From positions 1 through 47,567 of the forward strand of contig NZ_SMKG01000024.1 of NCBI RefSeq assembly GCF_004348525.1: DNA of 47,567 nucleotides, written 5' to 3'. Under the pieces are notes generated by a model, which ran no database searches, was not told the origin of the DNA, and saw only the letters and a program-made list of their open reading frames with translations. Shown piece after piece: positions 16,786-26,272 of the stretch. The stretch comes from Micromonospora sp. 15K316. GTDB lineage: Bacteria > Actinomycetota > Actinomycetes > Mycobacteriales > Micromonosporaceae. Position numbers and translations under genes: made by a program. How positions within the stretch are numbered: position 1 is the stretch's first letter; the number at the start of each line of letters is the position of its first letter.

Positions 16786-17705
16786 CGCAGACCGGCCACC
16801 GCTGCCGGGGCCCGGTCGTGGCCGTGATCGGCGAGCCCGGCGAAGAGGTCGTCCTCCCAGCCGTACGGGCCGCTGCCCGTGCCCTTCTCCCCCTTCGCGA
16901 GGGTGTAGTACTCCATGCCCATGAACTCGCCACCGATGCTGCCGGCGATCGTGTAGAGCCATGAGGTCGACGGGATCTGGGTGGCGTGGGCGCGCATCGC
17001 GGCCTGCTTCGCGGCGTGCTGCTCGGTGGCGTCGATCCGGGCCGCGATCTGCTCGTCGGGAGTGCCGAACGGAAGCTCCGACACGTCGTCGATTCCGGCG
17101 AACGGGTTGTCGGACGACTCGACGAACTGGTCCATGCCGGCCTTGAGCACGCTGAGCGGCATGGCCGTCCAGTAGACCTTCGCCGGGGCGATCCCCTCGG
17201 CCTCGGCCAGCTGATGTGCGCGCATCGCCACCCGGTTCGCCTGGATGTGGTCCGGGTGCCCGTAGAAGCCGTTCTCGTCGTACGTGATCATGACCTGCGG
17301 ACGGATCTCCCGGATGACCTCGACCAGGTGTCCGGCGGCCTCGTCCAGGTCGGCCTGCCAGAACGCCCGCGGGTGCTCGTTGGTAACCAGCCCCATCATC
17401 CCGGAGTCGCGGTAGCGGCCCGCGCCGCCGAGGAAACGGTGGTCGGTGACGCCCAGGGCGGCGCAGGCGGCGTTCAGCTCGGCGATCCGGTAGCCGCCGA
17501 GCTGGTCGGCCTGGTCGGCGGCGAGCTGCGCCAGCGCCGGCACGTGGATCTCGCCCTCCTCGCCGAGCGTGCACGTCACAAGCGTCACGTGCGCACCGGT
17601 GGCGGCGTAGTGGGCCATCGTCGATCCGGTGCCGATGGTCTCGTCGTCCGGGTGCGCGTGGACCAGCAGCAGGCGGCGGTCGGGCAGCGTCGTCACGCCC
17701 GTCAC
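16782..17705 (-). CDS. mshB: GlcNAc-inositol deacetylase of mycothiol biosynthesis
   Basis: A 307-residue PIG-L/LmbE zinc deacetylase. It removes acetate from GlcNAc-Ins in mycothiol synthesis. HAHPDDE (His18 and Asp21 as metal ligands, Asp20 nearby) and [13 protein letters not shown] (the third ligand His) are clear. The C-terminus ([28 protein letters not shown]) is MshB-like rather than Mca-like. I chose GTG at 17705; GTG at 17696 is close behind, and the frame is open for 18 more codons. The membrane-protein gene overlaps its stop. Mycothiol is confined to actinobacteria, which supports the assignment of the source organism. Confidence 0.93.
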   Translation of the reverse strand: MTGVTTLPDRRLLLVHAHPDDETIGTGSTMAHYAATGAHVTLVTCTLGEEGEIHVPALAQLAADQADQLGGYRIAELNAACAALGVTDHRFLGGAGRYRDSGMMGLVTNEHPRAFWQADLDEAAGHLVEVIREIRPQVMITYDENGFYGHPDHIQANRVAMRAHQLAEAEGIAPAKVYWTAMPLSVLKAGMDQFVESSDNPFAGIDDVSELPFGTPDEQIAARIDATEQHAAKQAAMRAHATQIPSTSWLYTIAGSIGGEFMGMEYYTLAKGEKGTGSGPYGWEDDLFAGLADHGHDRAPAAVAGLR

Positions 17706-17790
17706 TCTAACCGGCGGTTCCGTCCGGCCGACCCCAACGCGTCCGCGCAGGTCGGCCACATCACCTCCGGAGCCGACTTACGATCTGGCC

Positions 17791-19938
17791 GTGGACTATC
17801 CGGAGCTGGCCGCCCGTACCCGCCGGTTCAGCCACGGCGCGCCGCGCGCCGTCTCCGTGGCCGACGACGGCTCCCGGGTGATCTTCCTGCGCTCGGCCGG
17901 CCCGGAGGACCCGGCCGACGCGCTCTGGCTCCTGGACGTCGCCTCCGGCGAGGAGCGGCTGGTCGCCGACCCGGCGGTGCTGCTCGGCACGGACACCGGC
18001 CCGGCCGCGCTATCGCCGGGCGAGCGGGCGCTGCGCGAGCGGTTGCGGCTCAGCGCCGACGGCATCGGCTCGTACGCCCTGGACGCCGCCGGGCGGGTGG
18101 CGGTCTTCGCGCTCGCCGGCCGGCTCTTCCGGGCCGACCTGGTGCACGGCGACGTCGTCGAGGTGGCCGTCGTCGGACCGGTGCTCGATCCCCGTCCGGA
18201 CCCGACCGGCGAACGTCTCGCCTACGTCACCGACGCCGCGGACGGGGTCCGCCGGGGCGAGCTGCGGGTGGTCGACGCCGACGGCACCGACACGATGCTC
18301 GCCGGGGAGGACTCCGGTGTCACCTGGGGGCTGGCCGAGCACATCGCCGCCGAGGAGTTCGGCCGGTTCCGCGGCTACTGGTGGGCGCCGGACGGCCGTT
18401 CGGTGTTGGCCGCGCGGGTCGACGAGTCCCGGCTGGACCGGTGGTACCTGCATGATCCGGCCGACCCGGCCGCCCCGCCGACGACAGTCGCCTACCCCCG
18501 GGCCGGTGGGCCGAACGCCGAGGTCAGCCTGCACCTGCTCGACCTGGACGACGGGTGGGTCGACGTGCACTGGGACCGGGAGACCTACCCCTACCTGACC
18601 TCGGTGAGCTGGGCCGACGGCGGCCCGCTGATCACCGTGCTGCGTCGTTCGCAGCAGCACGGCCTCGTGCTGGCGGTGGATCCGCGCACCGGAGAGACGC
18701 AGGTCCACGCCGAGCTGGCCGATCCCCGCTGGGTCGAGCCGATCGCCGGCACCCCCGCGCACCTGCCCGACGGCCGGGTGCTGGTCGGCGGCGAGCTGGC
18801 CCACGACGGGTACGACGCGCGCTGCCTCTTCGCCGACGGCACCCTGCTCACCCCGCCCTCGCTGTACGTACGGCGCGTCGTGGGGCGGCTGCCCACCACC
18901 GGCGCGGGCGCGCCCGACCTGCTGGTCGAGGCGAGCGACGGCGAGCCGAGCGAGCGGCACCTGTTCCGGGTGCGTACGACGATCGGCGGCGGGGTCGACG
19001 CCCGCCGGTTGACCGCCGACTCGGGCTGGCACACGGCCGCGGTCGGCGGGGACGTGCTCGTGGTGGGTGTCGCCTCGCTCGACCACGCGGGGACGCGGTG
19101 GACGGTACGCCACGGCGACGAGGAGGTGGCGGTGCTCCACTCGTACGCCGCCGTCTCGCCCTACTCGCCGCTCCCGCTGCTGGAGCGGGTGACCGACCGG
19201 CGGCTGCCGAGCGCGGTGCTCTACCCGAACAGCTACGTCACCGGTCGCCGTCTGCCGGTGCTGCTGGACATCTACGGCGGCCCGGGCCACCAGGAGGTGA
19301 TCGCGGCGCGTTCGGCCTGGCTGGAGCGGCAGTGGTGGGCGGACGCCGGGTTCGCGGTGGTGGTCGTGGACAACCGGGGCACGCCGGGGGTGGCGCCCTC
19401 GTTCGAGAAGGCGATCCACCGGCGGGTGGCCGACGTGATCCTGCTCGACCAGGTGGAGGCGCTCACCGCGCTGGCCGACAAGCACCCGGATCTCGACCTG
19501 AGCCGGGTGGCGGTGCGGGGCTGGTCGTTCGGCGGCTGGCTGGCCGGGCTCGCGGTGCTGCGGCATCCGGAGCTGTTCCGCTGCGGCATCGCCGGGGCCC
19601 CGGTGAGCGACTGGGGTCTCTACGACACCGCGTACAGCGAACGCTATCTGGGGATGCCCGACGAGGGCTCGGACGTCTACGCGCACCATTCGCTGGTCGA
19701 GCTGGCCGCCGAGCCGGTGACCGATCCGGCGGAGGCCCGCCCGTTGCTGCTGGTGCACGGCATGGTCGACGACAACGTGGTCGCCGCGCACACCCTGCGC
19801 CTGTCGGCGGCGCTGCTCTCCTCCGGGCGGCCACACTCGGTGCTGCCGCTGACCGGGGCGACGCACATGGCCGCCGGCGGCACCGCCGAGCGCCTGCTCC
19901 GGCTGGAGCTGGACTTCCTCCGCACCCATCTGGGGTAG
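17791..19938 (+). CDS. S9 family prolyl oligopeptidase / dipeptidyl-peptidase IV-like
   Basis: A 715-residue serine peptidase. Residues 1-440 have the repeated WD/Asp-box-like strands of a beta-propeller (DPP IV N-terminal type). The alpha/beta-hydrolase domain follows, with DIYGGPGHQ, then VRGWSFGGWLAG (Ser579), HGMVDDNVV (Asp660/661) and GATHMAAGG (His692). No signal peptide is visible, so it is probably cytoplasmic. The start is GTG; TACGAT ends seven bases before it, so the mRNA may be leaderless. Its 3' end faces an oligopeptide ABC importer operon, so it could cleave imported peptides, an inference from context only. Confidence 0.92.
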   Translation: MDYPELAARTRRFSHGAPRAVSVADDGSRVIFLRSAGPEDPADALWLLDVASGEERLVADPAVLLGTDTGPAALSPGERALRERLRLSADGIGSYALDAAGRVAVFALAGRLFRADLVHGDVVEVAVVGPVLDPRPDPTGERLAYVTDAADGVRRGELRVVDADGTDTMLAGEDSGVTWGLAEHIAAEEFGRFRGYWWAPDGRSVLAARVDESRLDRWYLHDPADPAAPPTTVAYPRAGGPNAEVSLHLLDLDDGWVDVHWDRETYPYLTSVSWADGGPLITVLRRSQQHGLVLAVDPRTGETQVHAELADPRWVEPIAGTPAHLPDGRVLVGGELAHDGYDARCLFADGTLLTPPSLYVRRVVGRLPTTGAGAPDLLVEASDGEPSERHLFRVRTTIGGGVDARRLTADSGWHTAAVGGDVLVVGVASLDHAGTRWTVRHGDEEVAVLHSYAAVSPYSPLPLLERVTDRRLPSAVLYPNSYVTGRRLPVLLDIYGGPGHQEVIAARSAWLERQWWADAGFAVVVVDNRGTPGVAPSFEKAIHRRVADVILLDQVEALTALADKHPDLDLSRVAVRGWSFGGWLAGLAVLRHPELFRCGIAGAPVSDWGLYDTAYSERYLGMPDEGSDVYAHHSLVELAAEPVTDPAEARPLLLVHGMVDDNVVAAHTLRLSAALLSSGRPHSVLPLTGATHMAAGGTAERLLRLELDFLRTHLG

Positions 19939-19968
19939 GCCGGGCATGGCGGCGCCGGGTGAGCGGAA

Positions 19969-20002
19969 GGCCCCCGGCCGACGTCGGTGTCGACCGGGGG
20001 CC
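19969..20002. terminator. Bidirectional terminator hairpin
   Basis: GGCCCCCGG (19969-19977) pairs with CCGGGGGCC (19994-20002), and a short inner helix CGAC/GTCG closes most of the loop. It lies between convergent genes for the S9 peptidase and the binding lipoprotein. Confidence 0.7.
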
Positions 20003-20018
20003 CGTTCCTGCGGCGGGG

Positions 20019-21761
20019 CTACTGCTTCACGTACGCGTTCACGAACGCGGGGTAGCCGAAGACGCTGGAGATGAAGATGCCGCCGGCCTTGGACCCGTGT
20101 ACGTTGTAGGCCACGTCGACGAAGAGCGGCACGACCGGGGCGTACTCCTTCATGATCCGCTCATCGAGCTTGGCCCACTCCGGGCCCTGCTCGGCCGGGG
20201 ACATGGCCAGGATCCGGTCCATCTCGGCGTTGATCGCCGGGTCGTTGAAGTACGCCTGGTTGCTGTTGCCCTCGGGCTTGATGGTGCGCCCGTCGTAGAG
20301 CACCGGCAGGATCGACGCGCCGCTCGGCCAGTCCGCCGCCCAGTTACCGATGTACAGGTCCCAGGGGTTGTCCTTCTTCTTGATCTCGTCGAGCTTCGCG
20401 TCGTCCGGGATGTTCCGCAGCGTGATCTTGAAGCCGGCTCGCTCCAGGTTGGCCTTGAGCTGGGTGCCCTGCAGCTGCTCGGTCGCGCCGTCAGAGACGC
20501 CGAGGACCAGCTCCGGGGTCTGGCCGCCGAGCAGCTCCTTGGCCTTGTCCACGTTCCCGTTGGCCCCGGCCGGGTAGGCGTCGTACGCCTTGAAGCCGAT
20601 GGTCGACGGCGGCATCAGCGTGGTGAGCGGCGCGGCGACGGTCGGCCCGCCCATCGCCTTGATCAGACCTTCCCGGTCGATCGCGTAGTTGAGCGCCTGG
20701 CGGATCTTCAGATCCTTGACCCGCTGGTTGTTGATGACCAGCTGGTTGGCGCTCGGCGTCGGCGAGAGGATGGTGCGCGACTTCAGCGCGGCGTCCCCGG
20801 CCACCTTGGCGACCAGCGAGGCCGGCACGGTGTTGAAGGCGAGCGCGCTCTGGTCGGCGCCGTTGTCGGCGATCACCCGGTTGCTGGCGGCGTCCGGGGT
20901 GGGGCCGAAGCTCCAGACGAACTGGTCCGGGTACTGGTGCCGGACCGGGTCGGTCTTGGCGTCCCAGTTCGGGTTCCGGTCCAGGGTCAGCTTCACGCCG
21001 ACCTGGTTGTCGGCGATCTTGTACGGCCCGGACGAGAACGGCTTGTTGTCCAGGTTCACGCCGGTGTCCCTGTCCGGCGGCAGCGGCGCGGTGGTCGGCA
21101 GCGAGACGGCGAACGGCAGGTCGCAGCGGGGCTTGGTGAACTCGAAGCGCAGGGTCTTGTCGTCCGGCGTGGTCAGCCCGGGCGGCAGCGAGCCCTTGTT
21201 CTTCTTGAAGTCCCACTTGGTGTCGAACTGCGGGGTGTCGGCCAGCCACTCCTGGATGTAGGTCGGGCCGCCGGTCAGGTCCGGGTCGAAGGAGCGGGCG
21301 ATGCCGTACGCGATCTCCTTCGAGGTGATCGGGCGGCCGTCCTCGAACTTGACCCCGTCCTTGATCGTGAATTCCCAGACCTTGCAGTCGTTGTTGACGT
21401 CGGTGCCGGGCGTCTCGGCGAGGTCACCGACCAGCACCAGGCCGCCCTTGCCGTCGTCCTTCCAGGTGGTGAGGTAACGGGCGAAGAGCGGGCTCGCCAT
21501 CAGGCCGGCGAACGAGTACGTCCGCTGCGGGTCCAGGTGGGAGATGGGCGTCTCCCGGATGATGGTGAAGGTGCCGCCCTTGCCCGCGCCCGCCACCTCG
21601 GCGGCCGGACCCTGCGACTCCTTCGGGTCGGTCGCGATCACCCCGGTCTGCGTGCGGTTGGTGTCCACGGTGGTGCCCTCGCCCGTGTTCTTCGAGCAGG
21701 CACCCAACGCCACAACCAGTGCGATCGCGCCGCCTGCGGCGGCCGCCACGCGTGGTCGCAT
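20019..21761 (-). CDS. Oligopeptide ABC transporter substrate-binding lipoprotein (SBP family 5)
   Basis: A 580-residue family 5 solute-binding protein. The N-terminus is a lipoprotein signal with lipobox LGAC (Cys22), so it is anchored outside the membrane. Family motifs include AYGIARSFDPDLTGG, FTIKDGVKFEDGRPITSKEI and VKDLKIRQALNYAIDREGLIKAMG. The start ATG has a long purine-rich Shine-Dalgarno (GGAGGAGGTAGGAG). It is the last of five importer genes on this strand, but 167 bases separate it from the permease, with a possible promoter of its own. Ligand: most likely peptides; nickel or sugars are possible in this family. Confidence 0.92.
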   Translation of the reverse strand: MRPRVAAAAGGAIALVVALGACSKNTGEGTTVDTNRTQTGVIATDPKESQGPAAEVAGAGKGGTFTIIRETPISHLDPQRTYSFAGLMASPLFARYLTTWKDDGKGGLVLVGDLAETPGTDVNNDCKVWEFTIKDGVKFEDGRPITSKEIAYGIARSFDPDLTGGPTYIQEWLADTPQFDTKWDFKKNKGSLPPGLTTPDDKTLRFEFTKPRCDLPFAVSLPTTAPLPPDRDTGVNLDNKPFSSGPYKIADNQVGVKLTLDRNPNWDAKTDPVRHQYPDQFVWSFGPTPDAASNRVIADNGADQSALAFNTVPASLVAKVAGDAALKSRTILSPTPSANQLVINNQRVKDLKIRQALNYAIDREGLIKAMGGPTVAAPLTTLMPPSTIGFKAYDAYPAGANGNVDKAKELLGGQTPELVLGVSDGATEQLQGTQLKANLERAGFKITLRNIPDDAKLDEIKKKDNPWDLYIGNWAADWPSGASILPVLYDGRTIKPEGNSNQAYFNDPAINAEMDRILAMSPAEQGPEWAKLDERIMKEYAPVVPLFVDVAYNVHGSKAGGIFISSVFGYPAFVNAYVKQ

Positions 21762-21835
21762 CTCCTACCTCCTCCACCCATCTGACGTGCGGTCCGCCGG
21801 AGGGGAACCGCCGACGTCCCGAGGATCGTAAAGAA

Positions 21836-21851
21836 GAAAAGCTACAAGTTG
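21836..21851 (-). promoter_or_regulatory. Candidate promoter or operator of the binding-protein gene
   Basis: On the minus strand, TCGACA, a 16-base spacer and TAGCTT form a plausible sigma-70 promoter about 75 bases before the lipoprotein start. The core ACTTGTAGCTT also occurs, with one difference, at 26259-26270 upstream of the first importer gene, so it may be a shared control element. Confidence 0.4.
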
Positions 21852-21928
21852 TGTAACAGTTGTCGATAAATTTCACCATCGGCCGGCGGCTCCGGCCTCG
21901 GCCGCGCCGCCGGTGGACCGCCCCCCCG

Positions 21929-22915
21929 TCAGCGCAGCCGCACCCGCGGGTCGATGGCCGCGTACAAGAGGTCGACCAGCACGTTCGCGAGCACCACGAA
22001 GACCGCGGCGATCAGCACGGTGGCCATGATCGTGGGCAGGTCGCCCGCGCGTACCGCGTCGACGGCCGTACGACCCAGCCCCTGGATGCCGAACGTCGTC
22101 TCGGTGATCACCGTGCCGCCGAGCGCGCCGCCGACGTCGAGACCGGCGATCGTCACCACCGGCGTGATCGCCGCCCGCAGCGCGTGCCGCCCGTACACCT
22201 TGGGCTTGGCCAGGCCCTTCGCCCGCGCGGTGCGGACGAAGTCCTCCGACAACGTCTCCAGCATCTGGGCCCGGGAGAGCCGGGCGTAGATGGCGGAGAA
22301 GAGGAAGGCCAACGAGATCCAGGCCAGCACCAGCCCGCTCGCCCACTTCAGCGGATTGTCGAAGATCGACGTGTAGCTGGGCACCGGCAACAGCCGCAGG
22401 TTGTAGACGAAGACCAACAGCAGGACCGCACCGACGAAGTAGAGCTGCAGCGACGCCCCGGTGAGCGAGAAGCCGATGGCGAGCCGGTCCAACCAGGTGC
22501 CGCGGCGCAACGCCGACACCATGCCGAGCCCCACCCCGAGCAGCAGCCAGAGGACCGCCGCCGGGATGACGATGCTGAGCGTCACCGGCAGCACCCGGGC
22601 GATGGTGTCCGAGACCGCCTCGTTGGTGACGTACGACCAGCCCAGGCAGGGCGCGTCGCAGTGGCCGCCCTGGGCGCTGCCCAGGTCGCGACCGGTGACG
22701 ATGCCCTTCATGTAGCCGGCGTACTGGGTGACCAGCGGGTCGTTCAGCCCCAACTCGTCCCGCACCCGCTCCAGCCGCTCCGGGTTGCAGTTCTTCGGGC
22801 ACATGCCGGTGACCGGGTCCCGGGGCAGCGCGAAGAACATCAGGAAGGTCAGCACGCTCACCGCGAAGAGGGTCAGCGTGGCGGAGAAGAGCCGCTTGAC
22901 CAGGAATCGCGCCAT
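21929..22915 (-). CDS. ABC transporter permease, DppB/OppB type
   Basis: A 328-residue inner-membrane permease. The first helix follows MARFLVKRLFSATLTLFAVSVLTF, the OppB/DppB N-terminus. Five further helices lie between 100 and 325. The EAA coupling loop is seen as EDFVRTARAKGLAKPKVYGRHALRAA. The extracytoplasmic loop after helix 1 has two CxxxC motifs (Cys39/43 and Cys86/90). It lies downstream of the DppC-type gene, separated by a junction element whose GAACGAAGGGG provides its ribosome binding region. Confidence 0.93.
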   Translation of the reverse strand: MARFLVKRLFSATLTLFAVSVLTFLMFFALPRDPVTGMCPKNCNPERLERVRDELGLNDPLVTQYAGYMKGIVTGRDLGSAQGGHCDAPCLGWSYVTNEAVSDTIARVLPVTLSIVIPAAVLWLLLGVGLGMVSALRRGTWLDRLAIGFSLTGASLQLYFVGAVLLLVFVYNLRLLPVPSYTSIFDNPLKWASGLVLAWISLAFLFSAIYARLSRAQMLETLSEDFVRTARAKGLAKPKVYGRHALRAAITPVVTIAGLDVGGALGGTVITETTFGIQGLGRTAVDAVRAGDLPTIMATVLIAAVFVVLANVLVDLLYAAIDPRVRLR

Positions 22916-22924
22916 CAGAGCACC

Positions 22925-22973
22925 CCTTCGTTCGCAACCGCTCGACTCCGTGGCACCGCACTCCGCGCGCTCA
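22925..22973 (-). repeat. Gene-junction element copy B (between permease genes)
   Basis: On the minus strand it begins TGAGCGCGCGGAG and ends GGTTGCGAACGAAGG, ten bases before the permease ATG. The same start and end blocks occur at 25052-25099 and 28195-28246. Here the upstream gene stops at TAG ten bases before the element. Confidence 0.7.
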
Positions 22974-22982
22974 TCTCGACAC

Positions 22983-23990
22983 CTACCGGGACGACTTCGG
23001 GTCGAGCGCGTCGCGCAGCGCGTCGCCGAAGAGGTTGAAGGCGAACACGAGCGCGAAGATCGCGATGCCCGGGAAGAAGACGTACGCCGGGTCGGTCTGC
23101 AGGTAGTCCAGGCTGCGGTAGATCATCCGGCCGAAGCTCGGGGTCTCGTCGCTGAGCCCCACCCCGATGAAGGAGAGCGCGGCCTCGCTGGTGATGAACT
23201 GCGGCACGGCCAGCGAGAACGACACCAGGATCGGCGCCCAGATGTTCGGCAGCAGCTGCCGGAAGAGCATGTGCCCCAGGCCGGCGCCGCTGGCCCGGGC
23301 GGCCTCGACGAACTCCCGCTCGCGCAGCGCGATCACCTGACCGCGGACGAGCCGGGCCGTGCTCGTCCAGCCGAAGACGGCGAAGACGCCGATCAGCACC
23401 GCCACCCCGAAGGCCGGCGAGACCGCCTCCCGCTCGCCGTAGAAGCGCAGCACCAGCGTCGGGGTCAGGGCCAGCGCGATGACCAGGAACGGCATGGCCA
23501 GGGTCAGGTCGGTGATCCAGTTGATCACCGCGTCCAGCCAGCCGCCGAGGTAGCCGGCGAGCGTGCCGAGCACGACCCCGATCGTCGCGGTGATGACCGC
23601 CGCGGCGAACGCGATGAAGAGCGACGTACGCAGGCCGTAGATCAACCGGATGAAGATGTCCCGGCCGAGCCCCGGCTCCAGGCCGAACCAGTGCTCGCCG
23701 GAGACGCCGCCGGCGTAGCCCAGCGGCATGCCGAAGCCGTCGAGTAGGCTCTGGAACTGCTCCTTCGGACCGATGCCATAGAGCATCTCGACGAGTGGCG
23801 CGGCGAGCGCCAGCAGCATGAAGAAGACGAGCATCCCGCCGCTGACCATCGCCGTACGGTCGCGCCGCAGCCGGATCCAGGCGAGCCGGCCGGGCGAGCG
23901 GCCGACGACGTCCCCGCGCTCCGGCGCCTCCGCGCCGCCGCCGGACTCGATCTCGGCGAGCGCCACGCCCTCCGCCGGGGAAAGGCTCAC
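22983..23990 (-). CDS. ABC transporter permease, DppC/OppC type
   Basis: A 335-residue permease. About 40 hydrophilic residues precede [31 protein letters not shown], the OppC/DppC N-terminal helix. The characteristic periplasmic segment [27 protein letters not shown] follows, and the EAA loop is [25 protein letters not shown]. The C-terminus [18 protein letters not shown] is typical. GTG start overlapping the ATPase stop (GTGA), so it is translated with that ATPase. It pairs with the DppB-type subunit to form the membrane channel. Confidence 0.93.
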   Translation of the reverse strand: MSLSPAEGVALAEIESGGGAEAPERGDVVGRSPGRLAWIRLRRDRTAMVSGGMLVFFMLLALAAPLVEMLYGIGPKEQFQSLLDGFGMPLGYAGGVSGEHWFGLEPGLGRDIFIRLIYGLRTSLFIAFAAAVITATIGVVLGTLAGYLGGWLDAVINWITDLTLAMPFLVIALALTPTLVLRFYGEREAVSPAFGVAVLIGVFAVFGWTSTARLVRGQVIALREREFVEAARASGAGLGHMLFRQLLPNIWAPILVSFSLAVPQFITSEAALSFIGVGLSDETPSFGRMIYRSLDYLQTDPAYVFFPGIAIFALVFAFNLFGDALRDALDPKSSR

Positions 23991-25042
23991 TTCGACACCT
24001 CCTCGACCGCCGTGCCGGCCGTGCCGCCGTCCTCCTGCGGCACCGGGCCGGACTCCGGGAAGTGACAGGCGGTGGCCTGCCCGCCGCCGTCCCGCGGCAC
24101 CAGCGCCGGCTCCTCGGTCGCGCAGATCTCCCGCGCCTTCCAGCAACGGGTGCGGAACCGGCAGCCCGACGGCGGGTCGAGCGGGGTCGGCACGTCACCG
24201 GTGAGCCGGATCCGGCCGCCGGGGCCGAGCCTGGTGACGTCCGGGATGGCAGAGAGCAGCGCCCGGGTGTACGGATGCTGCGGCCGCTCGTAGATGTCGG
24301 CCCGGTCGCCGATCTCCACGATCTTGCCGAGGTACATCACGGCGACCCGCTGGCAGAAGTGGCGCACCACGGCCAGGTCGTGCGCGATGAAGACGAAGGC
24401 CAGCCCCAGGTCCCGTTGCAGCTGGCGGAGCAGGTTGACCACCTGCGCCTGGATCGACACGTCCAGAGCGGAGACCGGCTCGTCGGCGACGATGAGCTTC
24501 GGCCGCAGCGCCAGCGCCCGGGCGATCCCGATCCGCTGCCGCTGCCCGCCGGAGAACTCGTGCGGGTACCGGTTGTAGTGCTCCGGGTTCAGCCCGACGA
24601 CCTCCAGCAGCTCCTGCACCCGCGCCTTGACCCCGCCCGCCGGCGCGACGCCGTTGACCTGCAACGGCATGGCGATGATCCGGCCCACGGTGTGCCGGGG
24701 GTTCAGCGAGGCGTACGGGTCCTGGAAGATGATCTGCAGGTCCTGGCGCAGCGGGCGCAGCTCGCGCCGGCCGGCGTGGGTGATGTCCCGGCCCTCGAAC
24801 TCGATCGTGCCGGCGGTCGGCTCCAGCAGCCGCACCAGCATCCGCCCGGTGGTGGTCTTGCCGCAGCCGGACTCACCGACCAGGCCGACCGTCTCGCCGG
24901 GGCGCACGTCGAAGTCCAGCCCGTCGACCGCCCGCACCACACTGTGACCGCGCAACCCGGTGCGCACCGGGAAGTGCTTGGCCAACCCCCGCACCCGCAG
25001 CAACGGTTCGGCCTCCGCCGGCGCCGTGCCCACCTCACTCAT
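23987..25042 (-). CDS. Oligopeptide ABC transporter ATP-binding protein, OppF/DppF type
   Basis: A 351-residue ATPase. Walker [10 protein letters not shown] (56-64), the Q-loop in [16 protein letters not shown], signature FSGGQRQR, Walker B LIVADEP and switch His in FIAHDL are all intact. The C-terminal oligopeptide-transporter extension has [14 protein letters not shown], the Cys-rich stretch that binds an Fe-S cluster in some family members. It follows the other ATPase gene with 54 bases between, filled by a junction element; its own stop overlaps the DppC-type start. Confidence 0.94.
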   Translation of the reverse strand: MSEVGTAPAEAEPLLRVRGLAKHFPVRTGLRGHSVVRAVDGLDFDVRPGETVGLVGESGCGKTTTGRMLVRLLEPTAGTIEFEGRDITHAGRRELRPLRQDLQIIFQDPYASLNPRHTVGRIIAMPLQVNGVAPAGGVKARVQELLEVVGLNPEHYNRYPHEFSGGQRQRIGIARALALRPKLIVADEPVSALDVSIQAQVVNLLRQLQRDLGLAFVFIAHDLAVVRHFCQRVAVMYLGKIVEIGDRADIYERPQHPYTRALLSAIPDVTRLGPGGRIRLTGDVPTPLDPPSGCRFRTRCWKAREICATEEPALVPRDGGGQATACHFPESGPVPQEDGGTAGTAVEEVSK

Positions 25043-25051
25043 CGGAGCCTG

Positions 25052-25099
25052 CCTTCGTTCGCGACCGCGGTACTCCGCCGCGCTGCTTCCTCACGCTCA
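25052..25099 (-). repeat. Gene-junction element copy C (between the two ATPase genes)
   Basis: On the minus strand it begins with TGAGCGTGAGGA, whose TGA is the stop codon of the upstream ATPase gene. It ends GGTCGCGAACGAAGG, nine bases before the ATG of the downstream ATPase gene. The TGA-to-ATG distance is about 57 bases, as in the other full copies. Confidence 0.7.
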
Positions 25100-26203
25100 C
25101 CGAGCGACCCCCACGTGTGCGATCTCCTCGCGGTAGAGCCGCTGCCGCTCCTCGGCGGCCAGGTGGCAGGCGACCAGGTGACCCTCCTGCCCGGCCGGGC
25201 GCAGCTCGGGCACCTCGGTGCGGGACCGGTCCCCGTTGCGGTCGGCGTAGCGGCAGCGCGGGTGGAAGGAGCAGCCCGAGGGGAGGTTGATCAGGCTGGG
25301 CGGGTTGCCGCGGATCGGCACCAGGTCCGCGTCCGCGTCGCCGTGCAGGGACGGCACGCTGGAGAGCAACCCCCAGGTGTACGGGTGTTGCGGCCGGCGC
25401 AGCACCTGCTCGACGCTGCCGCGTTCGACGGCCCGGCCCCCGTACATGACGAGTACGTCGTCGGCCACCTGGCTGACCACACCGAGGTCGTGCGTGATCA
25501 GGATGATCGCGGAGTGGAACTCCGCCTGGAGGTCGGCGAGCAGGTCCAGGATCTGCGCCTGCACGGTGACGTCGAGTGCGGTGGTCGGCTCGTCGGCGAT
25601 GAGCAGGTCCGGGTCGTTGACCAGCGCCATCGCGATCATCGCCCGCTGCCGCATGCCGCCGGAGAACTCGTGCGGATACTGGTCGAAGCGGCGCGCCGGT
25701 TGGGGAATGCCGACCCGGCCGAGCATGTCTACCGCCCGCTGCCGGGCCTCCCGCCGGCCGGCGCGCGGGTGGTGCACCCGGTACGCCTCGGCGATCTGCC
25801 TCCCGACCGTGTAGTACGGGTGCAGCGCCGAGAGCGGATCCTGGAAGATCATCGCCATGTCGCGGCCGCGCAGCCGGCGTACCTCCTCCTCGGGGAGACC
25901 GACCAGCTGCCGCCCGCCGACGAAGATCTCGCCGCCGATGGTGGCGCGCTTGGCGTTGTGCAGGCCGAGGATGGCGAGCGAGGTGACGCTCTTGCCCGAC
26001 CCGGACTCACCGACGATGCCGAGGGTGCGACCACGCTCCACCGTGAACGACACCCCGTCCACCGCCCGGACCACACCGTCCTCGGTGTCGAAACGCACCC
26101 GCAGGTCGTTCACCCGCAGGTACGGCCCGTCGGCGGGGCGCTGCCCCGGCACGCTGGGGTGATCGCCCGTCTGCCCGGACGGCACCGACTCCGACCTGCC
26201 CAC
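25097..26203 (-). CDS. Oligopeptide ABC transporter ATP-binding protein, OppD/DppD type
   Basis: A 368-residue ATPase, first gene of the importer operon. Walker A GESGSGKSV, Q-loop IFQDPLSALHPYY, signature FSGGMRQR, Walker B LLIADEP and switch His in ITHDL are present. The C-terminal oligopeptide domain has CSFHPRCRYAD and later CHLA. The chosen GTG at 26203 has GGGGGAGG about six bases upstream, giving a short hydrophilic N-terminus; the frame is open further but antisense to nothing recognisable. Together with the OppF-type partner it forms the nucleotide-binding heterodimer. Confidence 0.93.
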   Translation of the reverse strand: MGRSESVPSGQTGDHPSVPGQRPADGPYLRVNDLRVRFDTEDGVVRAVDGVSFTVERGRTLGIVGESGSGKSVTSLAILGLHNAKRATIGGEIFVGGRQLVGLPEEEVRRLRGRDMAMIFQDPLSALHPYYTVGRQIAEAYRVHHPRAGRREARQRAVDMLGRVGIPQPARRFDQYPHEFSGGMRQRAMIAMALVNDPDLLIADEPTTALDVTVQAQILDLLADLQAEFHSAIILITHDLGVVSQVADDVLVMYGGRAVERGSVEQVLRRPQHPYTWGLLSSVPSLHGDADADLVPIRGNPPSLINLPSGCSFHPRCRYADRNGDRSRTEVPELRPAGQEGHLVACHLAAEERQRLYREEIAHVGVAR

Positions 26204-26251
26204 GACCGCCTCCCCCAGTGACGAAGAGAACTTACAGGAAATCCCTGAGGG

Positions 26252-26272
26252 CGAAAATAAGCTACAGAGTCG
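26252..26272 (-). promoter_or_regulatory. Shared motif upstream of the importer operon
   Basis: The minus-strand core ACTCTGTAGCTTATTTTC lies about 55 bases before the first ATPase start and matches the ACTTGTAGCTT block upstream of the binding-protein gene. No well-spaced -35 is visible, so an operator or a non-standard promoter is possible. Confidence 0.3.

Noticed and set aside
18555..21785. A 1076-codon open frame on the plus strand spanning the S9 peptidase and the binding-protein gene
   Set aside because: It is Arg/Gly/Ala-rich without domain motifs and overlaps two well-supported genes; long spurious frames are normal at this GC content.
24062..26221. A 719-codon plus-strand frame antisense to the two ATPase genes
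   Set aside because: It mirrors both ATPases; no recognisable domain.
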